Positions 1 to 9,200 of a stretch of 64,000 bases of DNA are shown here, one piece after another. The position numbers and the translations under genes were made by a program. The stretch is from an uncultured Muribaculaceae bacterium (GTDB lineage Bacteria > Bacteroidota > Bacteroidia > Bacteroidales > Muribaculaceae): NCBI GenBank assembly GCA_910589425.1, contig CAJUSZ010000004.1, forward strand, positions 3,882 to 67,881. Direction: 5' to 3'. Position 1 is the first letter of the stretch. Each line of letters starts with the position of its first letter. Under the pieces are notes generated by a model. That model made no database searches. It had not been told where the DNA came from and was given only the letters and a program-made list of their open reading frames with translations.

Positions 1-1
1 C

Positions 2-1171
2 CTTTGGCTCGCAGCCCCGCTGATAGCCGATCTTTTCCAGCACGACATGCGGCTGATAGCCCTGTCGAGATGGATGTTTCTCTCCTTTGTGATCAACGGG
101 ATCGCCCTTGTGCAGACCACCCGCCTGATGAAGATGATGAACGTCAGGCAAGTGGCCGTGGCCAACATCATCGGGCTGTCTGCCGGAGGAGCCGTAGGCA
201 TCCTGCTCGCCGTCAGGGGTGCCGGGCCGTGGGCGCTCGTATGGCAGACGCTGGCCGGTGCGGCGGTCAAGACCGCATGGCTCTGGGCCAAAGGGGGATG
301 GCTTCCTGATTTCACCATCAGGCGATCTTCGGTCAGGTCGGTGCTTCCGGTCGGTTCGAGTCTGCTGGCCACCCAAATGCTCAACACAGCCTGCCTCCAT
401 CTCTATTCGTTCGTGATAGGTGTATTCTATTCGCTCCGGTCGCTCGGCGTCTACACCCAGGCCGACAAATGGAGCAAGATGGGAAGCGCCACCATGGTCC
501 AGATCCTCACGGCGAGCTTCGTCCCGCTGCTGGCGCGGTTCAGCGACAATCCCGACACCCACCGGCGCTATATCCGCCGCATCAACCGCTTCACGGCAAT
601 GCTCATCTTCCCGGCTCTCTGCGGCATGGCTCTCGTCGGCGCACCGCTCTTCCACACACTTTTCGGCCACAAATGGGACGCGGCCATCCCTCTATTCCAG
701 ATTCTTGCCGTCAGGGGGATATTCGTGGTCCTCGTGCAGCTTTATTACGACTACGCCGTCTCGCTCGGACGGTCGAAAGCCATGATGGCCATTGAGATAG
801 CGAAAGACGCCATGCTCTTCGTGGCCATAATCTGCACCATATTCTCGCGGTCGGTCGAGATCCTTGTCTGGGGGCAGCTCGCCGCCTCTTTGATCACATT
901 CATCTTCTCCCTGCGGATCGCCGCCTCCACCACCGGCTATTCCCAGCGCCGGATGCTCGCCGACCTGCTGCCGTTCGCGGTAATGACCGCCGTAGCCGCC
1001 GCCGTGGCGTGGGCAGCCTCATGCCAGATATCTTCTCCACCGCTGCGTCTGTGCGCCGCGCTCGCCGCCGGTGCGGGAATCTACCTGCTCACTCTGTGGC
1101 TGACGCGCACCCCCGAGCTTCCCGAGATGGCGGGCTATCTGCTCGGACGCTTCAGGAAACGCCGAGCCTGA
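2..1171 (+). CDS. Polysaccharide flippase (Wzx/MATE-like), 5' partial
   Basis: The frame is open from base 2, so the gene begins before the window and only the last 389 residues are visible. The first ATG inside (base 47) falls within conserved-looking sequence and is probably not the start. The protein is a chain of hydrophobic helices separated by short basic loops, with an FxxxL/Q-rich segment (NGIALVQTTRLMKMM) and a later GIYLLTLWL-type final helix. This is the layout of the second half of Wzx-like lipid-linked oligosaccharide flippases of the MOP superfamily. Such proteins sit in the inner membrane and flip undecaprenyl-linked glycans for O-antigen or capsule. A strong hairpin terminator follows the stop. 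The substrate cannot be told from sequence, and family confidence is better than function confidence. Confidence 0.8.
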   Translation, partial: LWLAAPLIADLFQHDMRLIALSRWMFLSFVINGIALVQTTRLMKMMNVRQVAVANIIGLSAGGAVGILLAVRGAGPWALVWQTLAGAAVKTAWLWAKGGWLPDFTIRRSSVRSVLPVGSSLLATQMLNTACLHLYSFVIGVFYSLRSLGVYTQADKWSKMGSATMVQILTASFVPLLARFSDNPDTHRRYIRRINRFTAMLIFPALCGMALVGAPLFHTLFGHKWDAAIPLFQILAVRGIFVVLVQLYYDYAVSLGRSKAMMAIEIAKDAMLFVAIICTIFSRSVEILVWGQLAASLITFIFSLRIAASTTGYSQRRMLADLLPFAVMTAVAAAVAWAASCQISSPPLRLCAALAAGAGIYLLTLWLTRTPELPEMAGYLLGRFRKRRA

Positions 1172-1194
1172 CCGTACGCGGACAGATCGACTGC

Positions 1195-1228
1195 GGCCTC
1201 CGTCATAGCGATGACGGAGGCCGGTTTT
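1195..1228 (+). terminator. Rho-independent terminator after flippase gene
   Basis: A perfect 12-bp stem, GGCCTCCGTCAT (1195-1206) with ATGACGGAGGCC (1211-1222), closes a 4-base loop. It is followed by GGTTTTCATTT. It lies 23 bases after the flippase stop and between two convergent genes. Confidence 0.85.
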
Positions 1229-1232
1229 CATT

Positions 1233-1273
1233 TATATCTTATATATCTATTATATCTATCTTATATATCTATC
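1233..1273. repeat. TATATCT-type short tandem repeat
   Basis: About forty bases consist almost only of TATATCT, TATC and TTATATATCT units. They lie directly between the flippase terminator and the stop codon of the convergent OmpA-like gene. It is a low-complexity microsatellite-like tract inside otherwise GC-rich sequence. Confidence 0.7.
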
Positions 1274-2116
1274 TTACTGCGCCTCTGACGTCTCAGGAGC
1301 CTTGTCAATCAGATCGAGGAACTGGTCGAGCTTCGGAGTGATGATGATCTCGGTGCGGCGGTTGCGCTGGCGTCCGAGTTCAGTGGTGTTGTCGGCCACC
1401 GTATGATATTCGCCGCGGCCGGCCGCCGACAGACGCGACGGATTGATGCCGAACTTATCCTGAAGCACCTGGACCACCGACGAGGCTCTCAGCGCCGAGA
1501 GATCCCAGTTGTTGCGGATGTTGGTGCGGTTGATGGGCACATTGTCCGTGTTGCCCTCCACAAGCACATCGTAGTCGCTGTAGTCCTTGATGATCTTGGC
1601 TATCTTGCTGAGGGTCTCCATAGCGCGGTCGCTCACCTCGTAGCTGCCCGACTTGAAGAGCATGTTGTCGGCCAGGGATATGTAGACCACACCCTTAAGC
1701 ACCTTCACGTCCACATCCTTCAGCTCGTCGCGGCTCAGCGAGCGGGTCAGATTGTTGGTCAGCACCATGTTGAGCGAGTCCGACTTCGACTTGGCGTCGA
1801 CGAGCTGCTTGATATATTTGTTGCTCGCGTTGATCTCGTCCACGAGCTTCGAGATATTGACATTTCCCTGGGAGTTCTGCTCCAGGCTCTGGTCGAGCGA
1901 ATTCTTGAGCGACTGGTAGGCAGCCTTCAGTTCGTCGTTCTGTTTCCGGGCGTCCTTGATCATCTGCTCCATGCTCCGGCCGTTGGCGTTGCATTCGATC
2001 AGCGACTCCTTCGCCTCCCGGTATTCTCCCTGAAGAAGCTCATACTGCTTCTTGCTCACGCAGCCGCCCAGCACGATTGCCGTCAGCGCCACGCCCAATA
2101 ATACACGCATTTTCAT
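1274..2116 (-). CDS. OmpA-family peptidoglycan-binding lipoprotein
   Basis: The protein has 280 residues. It starts with a lipoprotein signal whose lipobox is LGGC, with the acylated Cys at residue 19. Residues of about 20-135 are highly charged and heptad-like (QYELLQGEYREAKES and onward), predicting a long coiled coil. The last 130 residues are an OmpA C-terminal domain with the NTDNVPINR and NNWDLSALRASSV signatures that hold diaminopimelate in peptidoglycan. The expected role is a tether between outer membrane and cell wall. The gene is convergent with the flippase and divergent from topA, so it is probably a single transcription unit. It resembles other Bacteroidetes OmpA/MotB-like lipoproteins with coiled-coil spacers. 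There is no sign that it is a Pal with Tol partners, since no tol genes are present. Confidence 0.9.
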   Translation of the reverse strand: MKMRVLLGVALTAIVLGGCVSKKQYELLQGEYREAKESLIECNANGRSMEQMIKDARKQNDELKAAYQSLKNSLDQSLEQNSQGNVNISKLVDEINASNKYIKQLVDAKSKSDSLNMVLTNNLTRSLSRDELKDVDVKVLKGVVYISLADNMLFKSGSYEVSDRAMETLSKIAKIIKDYSDYDVLVEGNTDNVPINRTNIRNNWDLSALRASSVVQVLQDKFGINPSRLSAAGRGEYHTVADNTTELGRQRNRRTEIIITPKLDQFLDLIDKAPETSEAQ

Positions 2117-2230
2117 AATCTTTCCTTTTTTGTTGATGTTTCTTATTTATAACTCCTCTTCCATTATAAAATTGCACGCGGCTTCCTAAAGTTCACATTC
2201 TCCCCCCTTTTTTTCAAACTTACCCGCTCC

Positions 2231-2264
2231 TTTGCGTGTTAATGAAAAAAATGTTGTAATTTTG
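2231..2264 (+). promoter_or_regulatory. Promoter of topA
   Basis: The -7 element TAATTTTG (2257-2264) matches TAnnTTTG, and a TTTG (2231-2234) lies 22 bases upstream as the -33 element. It is about 115 bases ahead of the topA start. Confidence 0.6.
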
Positions 2265-2377
2265 CGGGCAGTTTTGAGCCCTCTGAGTTCCATCGCGGCG
2301 GAGCCTGCGGATTCACAACCCGGAAGCCTCTTTTGCTCCCGTTCACATTCTTCAACCACACCACCACGCTCTGCAAG

Positions 2378-4738
2378 ATGAAAAATCTCGTCATAGTCGA
2401 ATCGCCCGCCAAGGCAAAGACCATCGAAAAATTCCTCGGTCCTGACTTCAAGGTCATGTCGAGCTACGGACACATTCGCGACCTCCGCAAAAAAGACTTC
2501 AGCATCGACATCAACGCCGGGTTCACGCCCGACTACGAGGTGCCCGACGAGAAAAAAGAGCTGGTGGCGCAGCTCAAGGCCGCCGCTAAAAAAGCCGACA
2601 CCGTCTGGCTCGCTTCCGATGAAGACCGCGAGGGGGAGGCCATAGCATGGCATCTATACGAGGTTCTCGGTCTCAGACCCGAAAACACCCGGCGGATCGT
2701 ATTCCACGAGATCACGAAACCAGCCATCCTCCACGCCATAGAGAATCCCCGGTCCATCGACCTTGACCGCGTCAACGCCCAGCAGGCACGCCGCGTGCTG
2801 GACCGCATCGTCGGCTTCGAACTCTCCCCTGTCCTCTGGAAAAAGATCAAGCCCGCCCTCTCGGCCGGACGCGTGCAGAGCGTGGCCGTCAGGCTCATCT
2901 GCGAACGCGAGAAGGAGATCGACGCATTCTCTCCCGAACCATACTTCAGAGTGGCCGGACGCTTCCTCACAGCCGACGGGAAGCCTCTCAAAGCCGACCT
3001 TCCGGTGCGGCTTCCCGACGCTGACGCGGCCCGGCGCTTCATCGACGACTGCAAGGACGCGCAGTTCACCGTCAGGGAGATCAGCGTGAAGCCACTGAAA
3101 CGCTCCCCGCTCCCGCCTTACACCACATCAACGCTCCAGCAGGACGCCCACCGGCGCCTCGGATTTTCGGTCAACCAGACCATGATGATCGCCCAGAAGC
3201 TCTACGAAGACGGTAAGATCACATACATGCGTACCGACTCGCTCAATCTCTCCGAGATAGCGATGGCCGACATAGCCAGGACCGTTTCCGGTTCTTTCGG
3301 CGACATTTACCTCAAGCCACGCCATTTCCACACCAGCTCAAAAGGCGCGCAGGAGGCGCACGAGGCAATAAGACCAACATATATCGCCAACCGCACCATC
3401 GACGGTTCGGACCGCGAGAAGAAGCTCTACGAGCTGATATGGCGCCGCACCATGGCCTCGCAGATGGCCGACGCCACGCTGGAGAAGACTCAGGCCGAGA
3501 TCGGGATCTCGACGCGCCCGGAGATGTTCCGCGCCGAAGGCGAGGTGGTCCGTTTCGACGGTTTCCTGAAAGTCTACAAGGCCGACGAGGGAGCCGACAG
3601 CACAATGCTCCCCCCGATGACCCAAGGGCAGGAGCTGGCTCCCGACGAGATCTCAGCCACGCAGAGATTCACCCAGGCGCCACCACGCTTCACCGAGGCC
3701 ACGCTCGTCAAGAAGATGGAGGATCTCGGCATCGGCCGCCCGTCCACCTACGCCCCCACGATCTCCACCATCCAGAGCCGCGACTACGTGGCCCGCGGCG
3801 AGCGCGAAGGGCAGCCGCGCCAGTTCACCGTGATCACCCTCGCCGGCGGCGGCGTCTCCGAGAAGACCCTCACCGAGAATTCCGGCTCCGACAAGGGGAA
3901 GCTCGTCCCCACCGACGTAGGCATGATCGTCAACGACTTCCTGACAAACTATTTCCCCGACATCCTTGATTTCAACTTCACAGCCAGGATCGAGGAGAAA
4001 TTCGACGAGATAGCCCAGGGCGAACTCCCCTGGCAGAAAGAGATCACCGATTTCTATCTCAATTTCCACCCCGGCATCGAGAAGATCAACTCCATGAGGA
4101 TGGAGCATAAGGTAGGCGAGCGCCTGCTCGGCACCGATCCGGCCAGCGGACGCCCCGTCTCGGTCAAGATATGCCGTTTCGGCCCGGCCGTGCAGATCGG
4201 CGAGGCCACCGACGACGAGAAACCCCGCTTCGCATCCCTGCTCAAGAACCAGAGCATCGGCACCATCACCCTCGAGGAGGCGCTCAGGCTCTTCGATCTG
4301 CCACGCACCGTCGGCGAACTCGAAGGGAAGGAAGTCGTGGCCGGAGTGGGCCGTTTCGGCCCGTATGTCCGCTTCGGATCCCTCTTTGTCTCCATTCCCA
4401 AAGGGATGGCGGCCGAGACAATATCGATCGAGGAAGCCACGGCCATCATCCGCGAGAAGCAGCTCAAGGAGGCGCAGAAACTCATCAAGGAATTCCCCGA
4501 ACTCCCCGGAGTGCAGATCCTCAACGGACGCTTCGGCCCCTACGTGGCTTCCCGCCCCGAGGGAGCGAAGAAAACCGTCAACTACAAGCTCCCAAAAGAC
4601 TGCAATCCCGCCGGACTCACGGCCGACGACGTGCGCGCCCTCATGGCCGCCCAGGACGCCGCCCCGAAGAAGACCGTCAGGAAATCCGCGGCCAAGACCG
4701 CTGCCCGAACAGCCCGAAAGACAACTGCCAAAAAGTAA
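2378..4738 (+). CDS. topA: DNA topoisomerase I (type IA)
   Basis: The protein has 786 residues from the ATG at 2378, whose product begins MKNLVIVESPAKAKTIEKFLG-like. An in-frame ATG 45 bases upstream would add non-conserved sequence. The TOPRIM domain is at the N terminus, with the acidic ASDEDREGEA metal-binding motif. The catalytic tyrosine is Y283 in TYMRTDS, which forms the 5'-phosphotyrosine link during relaxation of negatively supercoiled DNA. The C-terminal third has TopA C-terminal repeats (RFGPYV occurs twice) without Cys4 zinc fingers. It ends in a Lys/Ala/Arg-rich tail (KKTVRKSAAKTAAR) that probably binds DNA or RNA. The gene is monocistronic, with its own promoter and a divergent upstream neighbour. 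The identification is secure. Confidence 0.98.
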   Translation: MKNLVIVESPAKAKTIEKFLGPDFKVMSSYGHIRDLRKKDFSIDINAGFTPDYEVPDEKKELVAQLKAAAKKADTVWLASDEDREGEAIAWHLYEVLGLRPENTRRIVFHEITKPAILHAIENPRSIDLDRVNAQQARRVLDRIVGFELSPVLWKKIKPALSAGRVQSVAVRLICEREKEIDAFSPEPYFRVAGRFLTADGKPLKADLPVRLPDADAARRFIDDCKDAQFTVREISVKPLKRSPLPPYTTSTLQQDAHRRLGFSVNQTMMIAQKLYEDGKITYMRTDSLNLSEIAMADIARTVSGSFGDIYLKPRHFHTSSKGAQEAHEAIRPTYIANRTIDGSDREKKLYELIWRRTMASQMADATLEKTQAEIGISTRPEMFRAEGEVVRFDGFLKVYKADEGADSTMLPPMTQGQELAPDEISATQRFTQAPPRFTEATLVKKMEDLGIGRPSTYAPTISTIQSRDYVARGEREGQPRQFTVITLAGGGVSEKTLTENSGSDKGKLVPTDVGMIVNDFLTNYFPDILDFNFTARIEEKFDEIAQGELPWQKEITDFYLNFHPGIEKINSMRMEHKVGERLLGTDPASGRPVSVKICRFGPAVQIGEATDDEKPRFASLLKNQSIGTITLEEALRLFDLPRTVGELEGKEVVAGVGRFGPYVRFGSLFVSIPKGMAAETISIEEATAIIREKQLKEAQKLIKEFPELPGVQILNGRFGPYVASRPEGAKKTVNYKLPKDCNPAGLTADDVRALMAAQDAAPKKTVRKSAAKTAARTARKTTAKK

Positions 4739-4913
4739 CTTTTTTCTCCCCGGCTTGAAATTATTTTACACGGATTTTCTCCCTTAAGCCAGCAATCGGT
4801 CTTTACTTAAGCCTAAACGCTGCATTTTAGCTTACATACAACCGCAATTTAAAACGTTTGCATATAAAAATCCGCATAATATTGGCAGAAAACTTCCTTT
4901 TTTAAGCGGCATA

Positions 4914-4945
4914 TTTGCATACGTTTCATTTTTGTTGTATATTTG
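4914..4945 (+). promoter_or_regulatory. Promoter of the WYL regulator gene, with overlapping inverted repeat
   Basis: TTTG (4914-4917), 20 bases, then TATATTTG (4938-4945) is a near-perfect Bacteroidetes promoter. The -7 box overlaps an inverted repeat ATTTGC-AGC-GCAAAT at 4941-4955. Further TTTGCAT copies lie at 4857-4863 and 4914-4920. The rest of the 300-base gap from topA is AT-rich, and nothing else was recognised in it. Confidence 0.7.
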
Positions 4946-5038
4946 CAGCGCAAATGCAGATTAGCATAAGCCACTTGACAAGTCGGTGGCAAAAACAGCT
5001 ATACTTTCTAAACATTTATCTTTTGACCAATTTTTAAT

Positions 5039-5950
5039 ATGAAACGTGATTTATTTCGCAGATACGTCTGGTTGGTAGACGTCATCCGCAATGCAAAAAG
5101 CATCACCTACGAAGAGATTTCGGAGTTGTGGAAAGAATCACCCCTCAACACAGACCACTCACCCCTTGCTCTTCGCACATTCCACAACCATCGCGAGGCG
5201 ATCCACCAGCTGTTCGGAATCCGGATCCTCTGCAACAGGTCGGACCACGAATACTACATCCAGCAGGAAGGCTCCCACGGAAGCGAGACAAAACTGCGCG
5301 TATGGATGCTCCAGACCCTCGCCCTGCAGAGCCTCGCATCCCAGGACGGCGATATCGACGACCGGATTATGCTCGACATCACGCCCGAGGAGAAACACGG
5401 TCTCGCGGCCGTTTTCGAGGCTATGCGCACCAACAATGTGATAGCCATACGCTATCCCGAGATCAACTGCGACTCCGTAAGACGCACCACAGTCGTCCTC
5501 GAGCCTTATTGCCTCCGCTTCTGGCACCACGACTGGTATCTGCTCGGCAAGAACACCGACAACGACAAACTCGAGGTCTATCCCCTCGGATCGGTCCTTC
5601 AGGTGCAGATTCTCGACCGCAAGTTCTCGTATCCCGCCGGATTCTCACCGCGTGAATTCTTCCGCAACTATTTCGGCGTGGAGGTCGACGACAACCGCGA
5701 ACCGCTCAATATCCGCGTCCGCATCAAAGGAGACAACCGCCAGGTGCTGCGTCTCAACCCGCTCCACGTCTCCCAGCGCGAGGTACTCACCGAGCCGGAC
5801 AGCTCCATCTTCGACTATCTGCTCGTCCCCTCGCCTAAATTCATCAGCTACATCCTCAGCCTCGGTCCCAAAGCCGAGATCATAGCGCCGGCATCGCTCA
5901 GGCAGGAGATGCTTCAGACTCTCCACAAGATGCTCTCGCTCTACGAATAA
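5039..5950 (+). CDS. WYL-domain transcriptional regulator
   Basis: The protein has 303 residues. The N-terminal ~80 residues (RDLFRRYVWLVDVI, then SPLALRTFHNHREAI) look like a winged-helix DNA-binding domain. The middle contains a WYL domain, with the signature around HHDWYLLGKNTDN and YPLGSV at about residues 160-185. A C-terminal WCX-like extension follows. WYL domains bind nucleic-acid or nucleotide ligands and act as sensors in regulators, some linked to defence or DNA-damage responses. The gene stands alone between two hairpins, with its own promoter. The inverted repeat over that promoter is a plausible autoregulatory operator (inference). No defence or CRISPR genes lie nearby, so the regulon cannot be deduced here. 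Confidence 0.88.
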   Translation: MKRDLFRRYVWLVDVIRNAKSITYEEISELWKESPLNTDHSPLALRTFHNHREAIHQLFGIRILCNRSDHEYYIQQEGSHGSETKLRVWMLQTLALQSLASQDGDIDDRIMLDITPEEKHGLAAVFEAMRTNNVIAIRYPEINCDSVRRTTVVLEPYCLRFWHHDWYLLGKNTDNDKLEVYPLGSVLQVQILDRKFSYPAGFSPREFFRNYFGVEVDDNREPLNIRVRIKGDNRQVLRLNPLHVSQREVLTEPDSSIFDYLLVPSPKFISYILSLGPKAEIIAPASLRQEMLQTLHKMLSLYE

Positions 5951-5998
5951 TCACCACGACCCCGAAGCCTCCACAGCGGGGCTTCCCAGAGTCGATTT

Positions 5999-6033
5999 AA
6001 GGCGGCTGTGATCCATCCGGACACAGCCGCCTT
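5999..6033 (+). terminator. Hairpin after WYL regulator gene
   Basis: A perfect 12-bp stem AAGGCGGCTGTG (5999-6010) with CACAGCCGCCTT (6022-6033) and an 11-base loop. No strong T-run follows directly, so termination may be weak or factor-assisted. Confidence 0.6.
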
Positions 6034-6053
6034 AGTCATCCTTAAAATTTCCC

Positions 6054-6130
6054 TTTAAAGCCTTTTAGTGCCCTTTAAGGCCTTTTAGAGCCTCATTCCT
6101 TAAATGGCTCTTTAAGGCCTTAAAAAGCCT
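6054..6130. repeat. TTTAAAGCCTTTTAG repeat cluster with palindrome
   Basis: The unit TTTAAAGCCTTTTAG (6054-6068) recurs as TTTAAGGCCTTTTAGAG (6074-6090). A perfect 14-bp palindrome TTTAAGGCCTTAAA follows at 6111-6124. The unit TTTAAAGCCTTTTAGAG occurs again, far away, at 60749-60765. The cluster is intergenic. Confidence 0.6.
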
Positions 6131-6179
6131 TACCCTTTCGCCCTGTAAAAAGCCTTACCCTTCCTCCCCTGAAACCAAA

Positions 6180-6205
6180 GGCGCGGATCCGGTCGGATCC
6201 GCGCC
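6180..6205 (-). terminator. Terminator for the large secreted protein gene
   Basis: Stem GGCGCGGATCC (6180-6190) with GGATCCGCGCC (6195-6205), 11 bp and perfect, with a 4-base loop. Read on the minus strand it is followed by TTTGGTTTC. It lies 34 bases past the stop of the minus-strand gene. Confidence 0.75.
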
Positions 6206-6238
6206 TTCGCTATCGCTTATTTGTATGTTGATCTATGA

Positions 6239-9200
6239 TCAGAGCATCACCTTGACTACCTTGACGCCGTTGCCGTCAGCCACACGGACCACAGCCACGC
6301 CTTTGTAGCCGTCGAGGTTAAGGTTCAGAGTGTCGATGCCGTTGGCTGCGCCGATCATGCGGCCGTCCATCGAGTAGACCGCTGCTGAGACTGCGCCGGA
6401 AGTCAGTACGCTGATCTCGCCGCCGCGAACCACGATGCGGGTCTCGGCCTCAAGTCCTTCCACATTCTCAACACCGTCAGCGCCTACCTTGCCTACTGCG
6501 GCATTCAGGATGCGGCCGCCGTTGGCGTTGATCAGATATGTGGCGATCTTCACGTTGTCCTTGTCCTGGACGCGGCTCGGGGTGTCGATGTCGAACTCGG
6601 CAACGTAGGGCTTGCCACCCTCTACGGTCGAGGGGATGAAGCCGCCGGTGCCGTTGGCGGTGGTGCCTTCCCAACCCTTCACAACGTCATTATAGACGTA
6701 GGGAACAGACGAATTGGCATATTTGCCGCCTTTGCCCCAGTCGCCGAAGATAGGATCCTCGGAACCGTAGACATTGCTGCTCTGGTTGCCGTTAAGGCCA
6801 TCCTCGAGGATTACTGTGAAGATGTTGGCGTTCACGTTCTCCATGTCGAGGGCGTAGGTTACGGTAGAGCGCACGTGGATCTTGCTGCGGTCATCGTTGT
6901 AGTAGGACACTACTTCTACATTGGCCTCTGCCGGAACCGCGAGTTCGCTTACCACATTGTCATACCAGCTCGGAACCGTGGGATCATAGTTGGTGAACGA
7001 GCCGTTGCCCTTACCATCTGTTCCAAGCGGGGAGATGATGTCGCCGCGGTTCACACGGCCGGAGGGAGCGGCTGTCATGCCGAGGAACTCGGCGAGCTGA
7101 CGAGATTTCGGGTTGTCGAAAGTATCGCCTTGGTACGAGTGGAGTGCCACGGGTACAACCTGATCACCGAAGTCCTTCTCAATCTTGTCCATGGCCACGA
7201 TTCCCTGCGGGCAGTTGGTGCAGGTCTGGCCGGTGAACTTCTCGATCACGACGCGCTTCACGGTCTGCATCGCGAGGTCTTTGACGGTAGAGTTGATCGT
7301 TACGATCTCGTCATCCTCGGCATTGCCGTTGGCGTTGATAAACTTGATATTGATTGTATAGGGAGTCTCCTTGCCCACTGTGAGGGGAAGTTCCTTGCCG
7401 AATGTGAGGATCTCGTTCCAACCCGTGGCGATGTCGAGACCGCTCTTGGCGAGCTTGTCGATCTCCTTGCCCTCGCCGTCAAGGAGGGTGAGTTCATAGC
7501 CGCTGTATTTCTCTACCTGAGTCAGCACGTTGGCATAAACCTGCACCGGAGTGCTTTCCTGGTTCACTACGCTTGATTTGGTCATGTTGCTGATGGCAAC
7601 CTTGATCTCGCGCTCAACCTTGATGTTGTCTATAAAGATGGCAGACTGGTTGCGGTTGTCGTTGACAAAGGCGATGTAGATCTTCTTGCCAGCGTACTTC
7701 TTGAGCTCGATGACGTTGTCTTTCCAGTCGCCGGCGAGATTCTCCTCGCTCTTGCCCGGAGACTGGATCTCGTCGTAGATGACCTCGCCTTCGTAGCGGA
7801 TCTTGTCGACGATTGTCTTCGAGAGGGAAGTGTAGACGTCATCAGAAACGTAAACCATCACTTTGAGGCGGTCCTCTTTCGACTTGAGGTAGCTCTGCGA
7901 CTGGAATGTCAGCACGCCGGTGTCATCAGGAAGATAAAGACGCTTGGTAACCATCCAGTCGTCGGACTGGGCGGGAGATTCATACATCGAGTGGGATGCT
8001 ACGGCGTAGTCGTAGCTCTCGCCGTCGCGCACGGGGATCCAGGGCTGGTCGGCGGTGAAAGTCCAAGCCTTCATGGCCGCGTTCGGCTCCTGCTGGTCGC
8101 CGTCGTAGAGCATCAGGTTCTTCCCGTTGATACCAGCTGAGAAATCCTCGCTGAGAATCACGTTCTGGTCGGGATCGCCGTCTGGTATGAACGATCCGGT
8201 ATACTTGATCACATATTCCTCGTTGCCGTTCACACCTGAGAGGTCGCAGACTGTGTTGGCGCCTACCACGATCTCATATTCGGTGCCGTTGGCGAGTTCC
8301 TGCTCCATAACGGGGAAGACGAGCAGCTGATTGCCGGTAACAGAGCCGTTGAGTTTGCAGACAAACTCACGCTCATTGGCCTCGTTGAGGCGGTAGAGGG
8401 TCATCACGCCGCCGTTCTCCTCGGGAGCGGCAACCTCGGCGTCGAATGTGAGAAGCACAGGGTTGGAGTTGGCATTGAAGATCTCCACCTTGGAGCCGGA
8501 CTCGGGAACGGTCTTGACAACCTTCACGGGAACGTTGGCGCGACCCTTGTATGTTGCGCGGATCTCGGCGTTCTTGCGCTCGGCGTCGTCCATGATGCAG
8601 ACGGTACCGGCGGGAATAACCACGGTGTATTTCTTGCCGTCCTCAAGAGCGCGGTCGCGGAAAGCCACACTCAGCACGCGGGTCGAGCCTGACTCGAGTC
8701 CCACGCGGATCGAGTTGGCAACCACGTTGCCCTGCTCGTCGAGAAGCTGCACGCTGGCGTTCTTTCCGAGAACCTCGATGTCGCGGTCGAAAGTAACCTT
8801 GACGGTGCGCATCATGGCGAGCGACGCATTCTGCACGGGAGTTACGTAGTAGTTCTCAAGCAGGTTCACCTGGGGAAGGATCTCCTTCAGGGGCTTGGGA
8901 AGACGCATCACGTAGTTGTCGTAGGGGCTCTTGGTGTAGTCGTTGGCGATCATCGTCATACCGTCCTTGGAGATGGAGACTAATGTGCCTGTCAGGTCGT
9001 AGTCTTTCTTGACAACGTCGTTCTGCCAGTCGATTCCCCAGATCTGACGGCATACCATCTTCCAGTCATACCAGTAGTCGCCCATCTTGACGCTCCAGTC
9101 GCGGATCGGGTTGCTGTCGGGCGAGGATGCATAGAAGAGGCCGTCGGCATCCATCGCGCCGTAGAGCATGCCGTTGGAGTCGGAAAGCACGTTCATCTTT

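Noticed and set aside
47..1171. Start of the flippase gene at the ATG at base 47.
   Set aside because: The frame is open from base 2 and the upstream residues (LWLAAPLIADLFQHD) look like flippase sequence, so the gene begins before the window.
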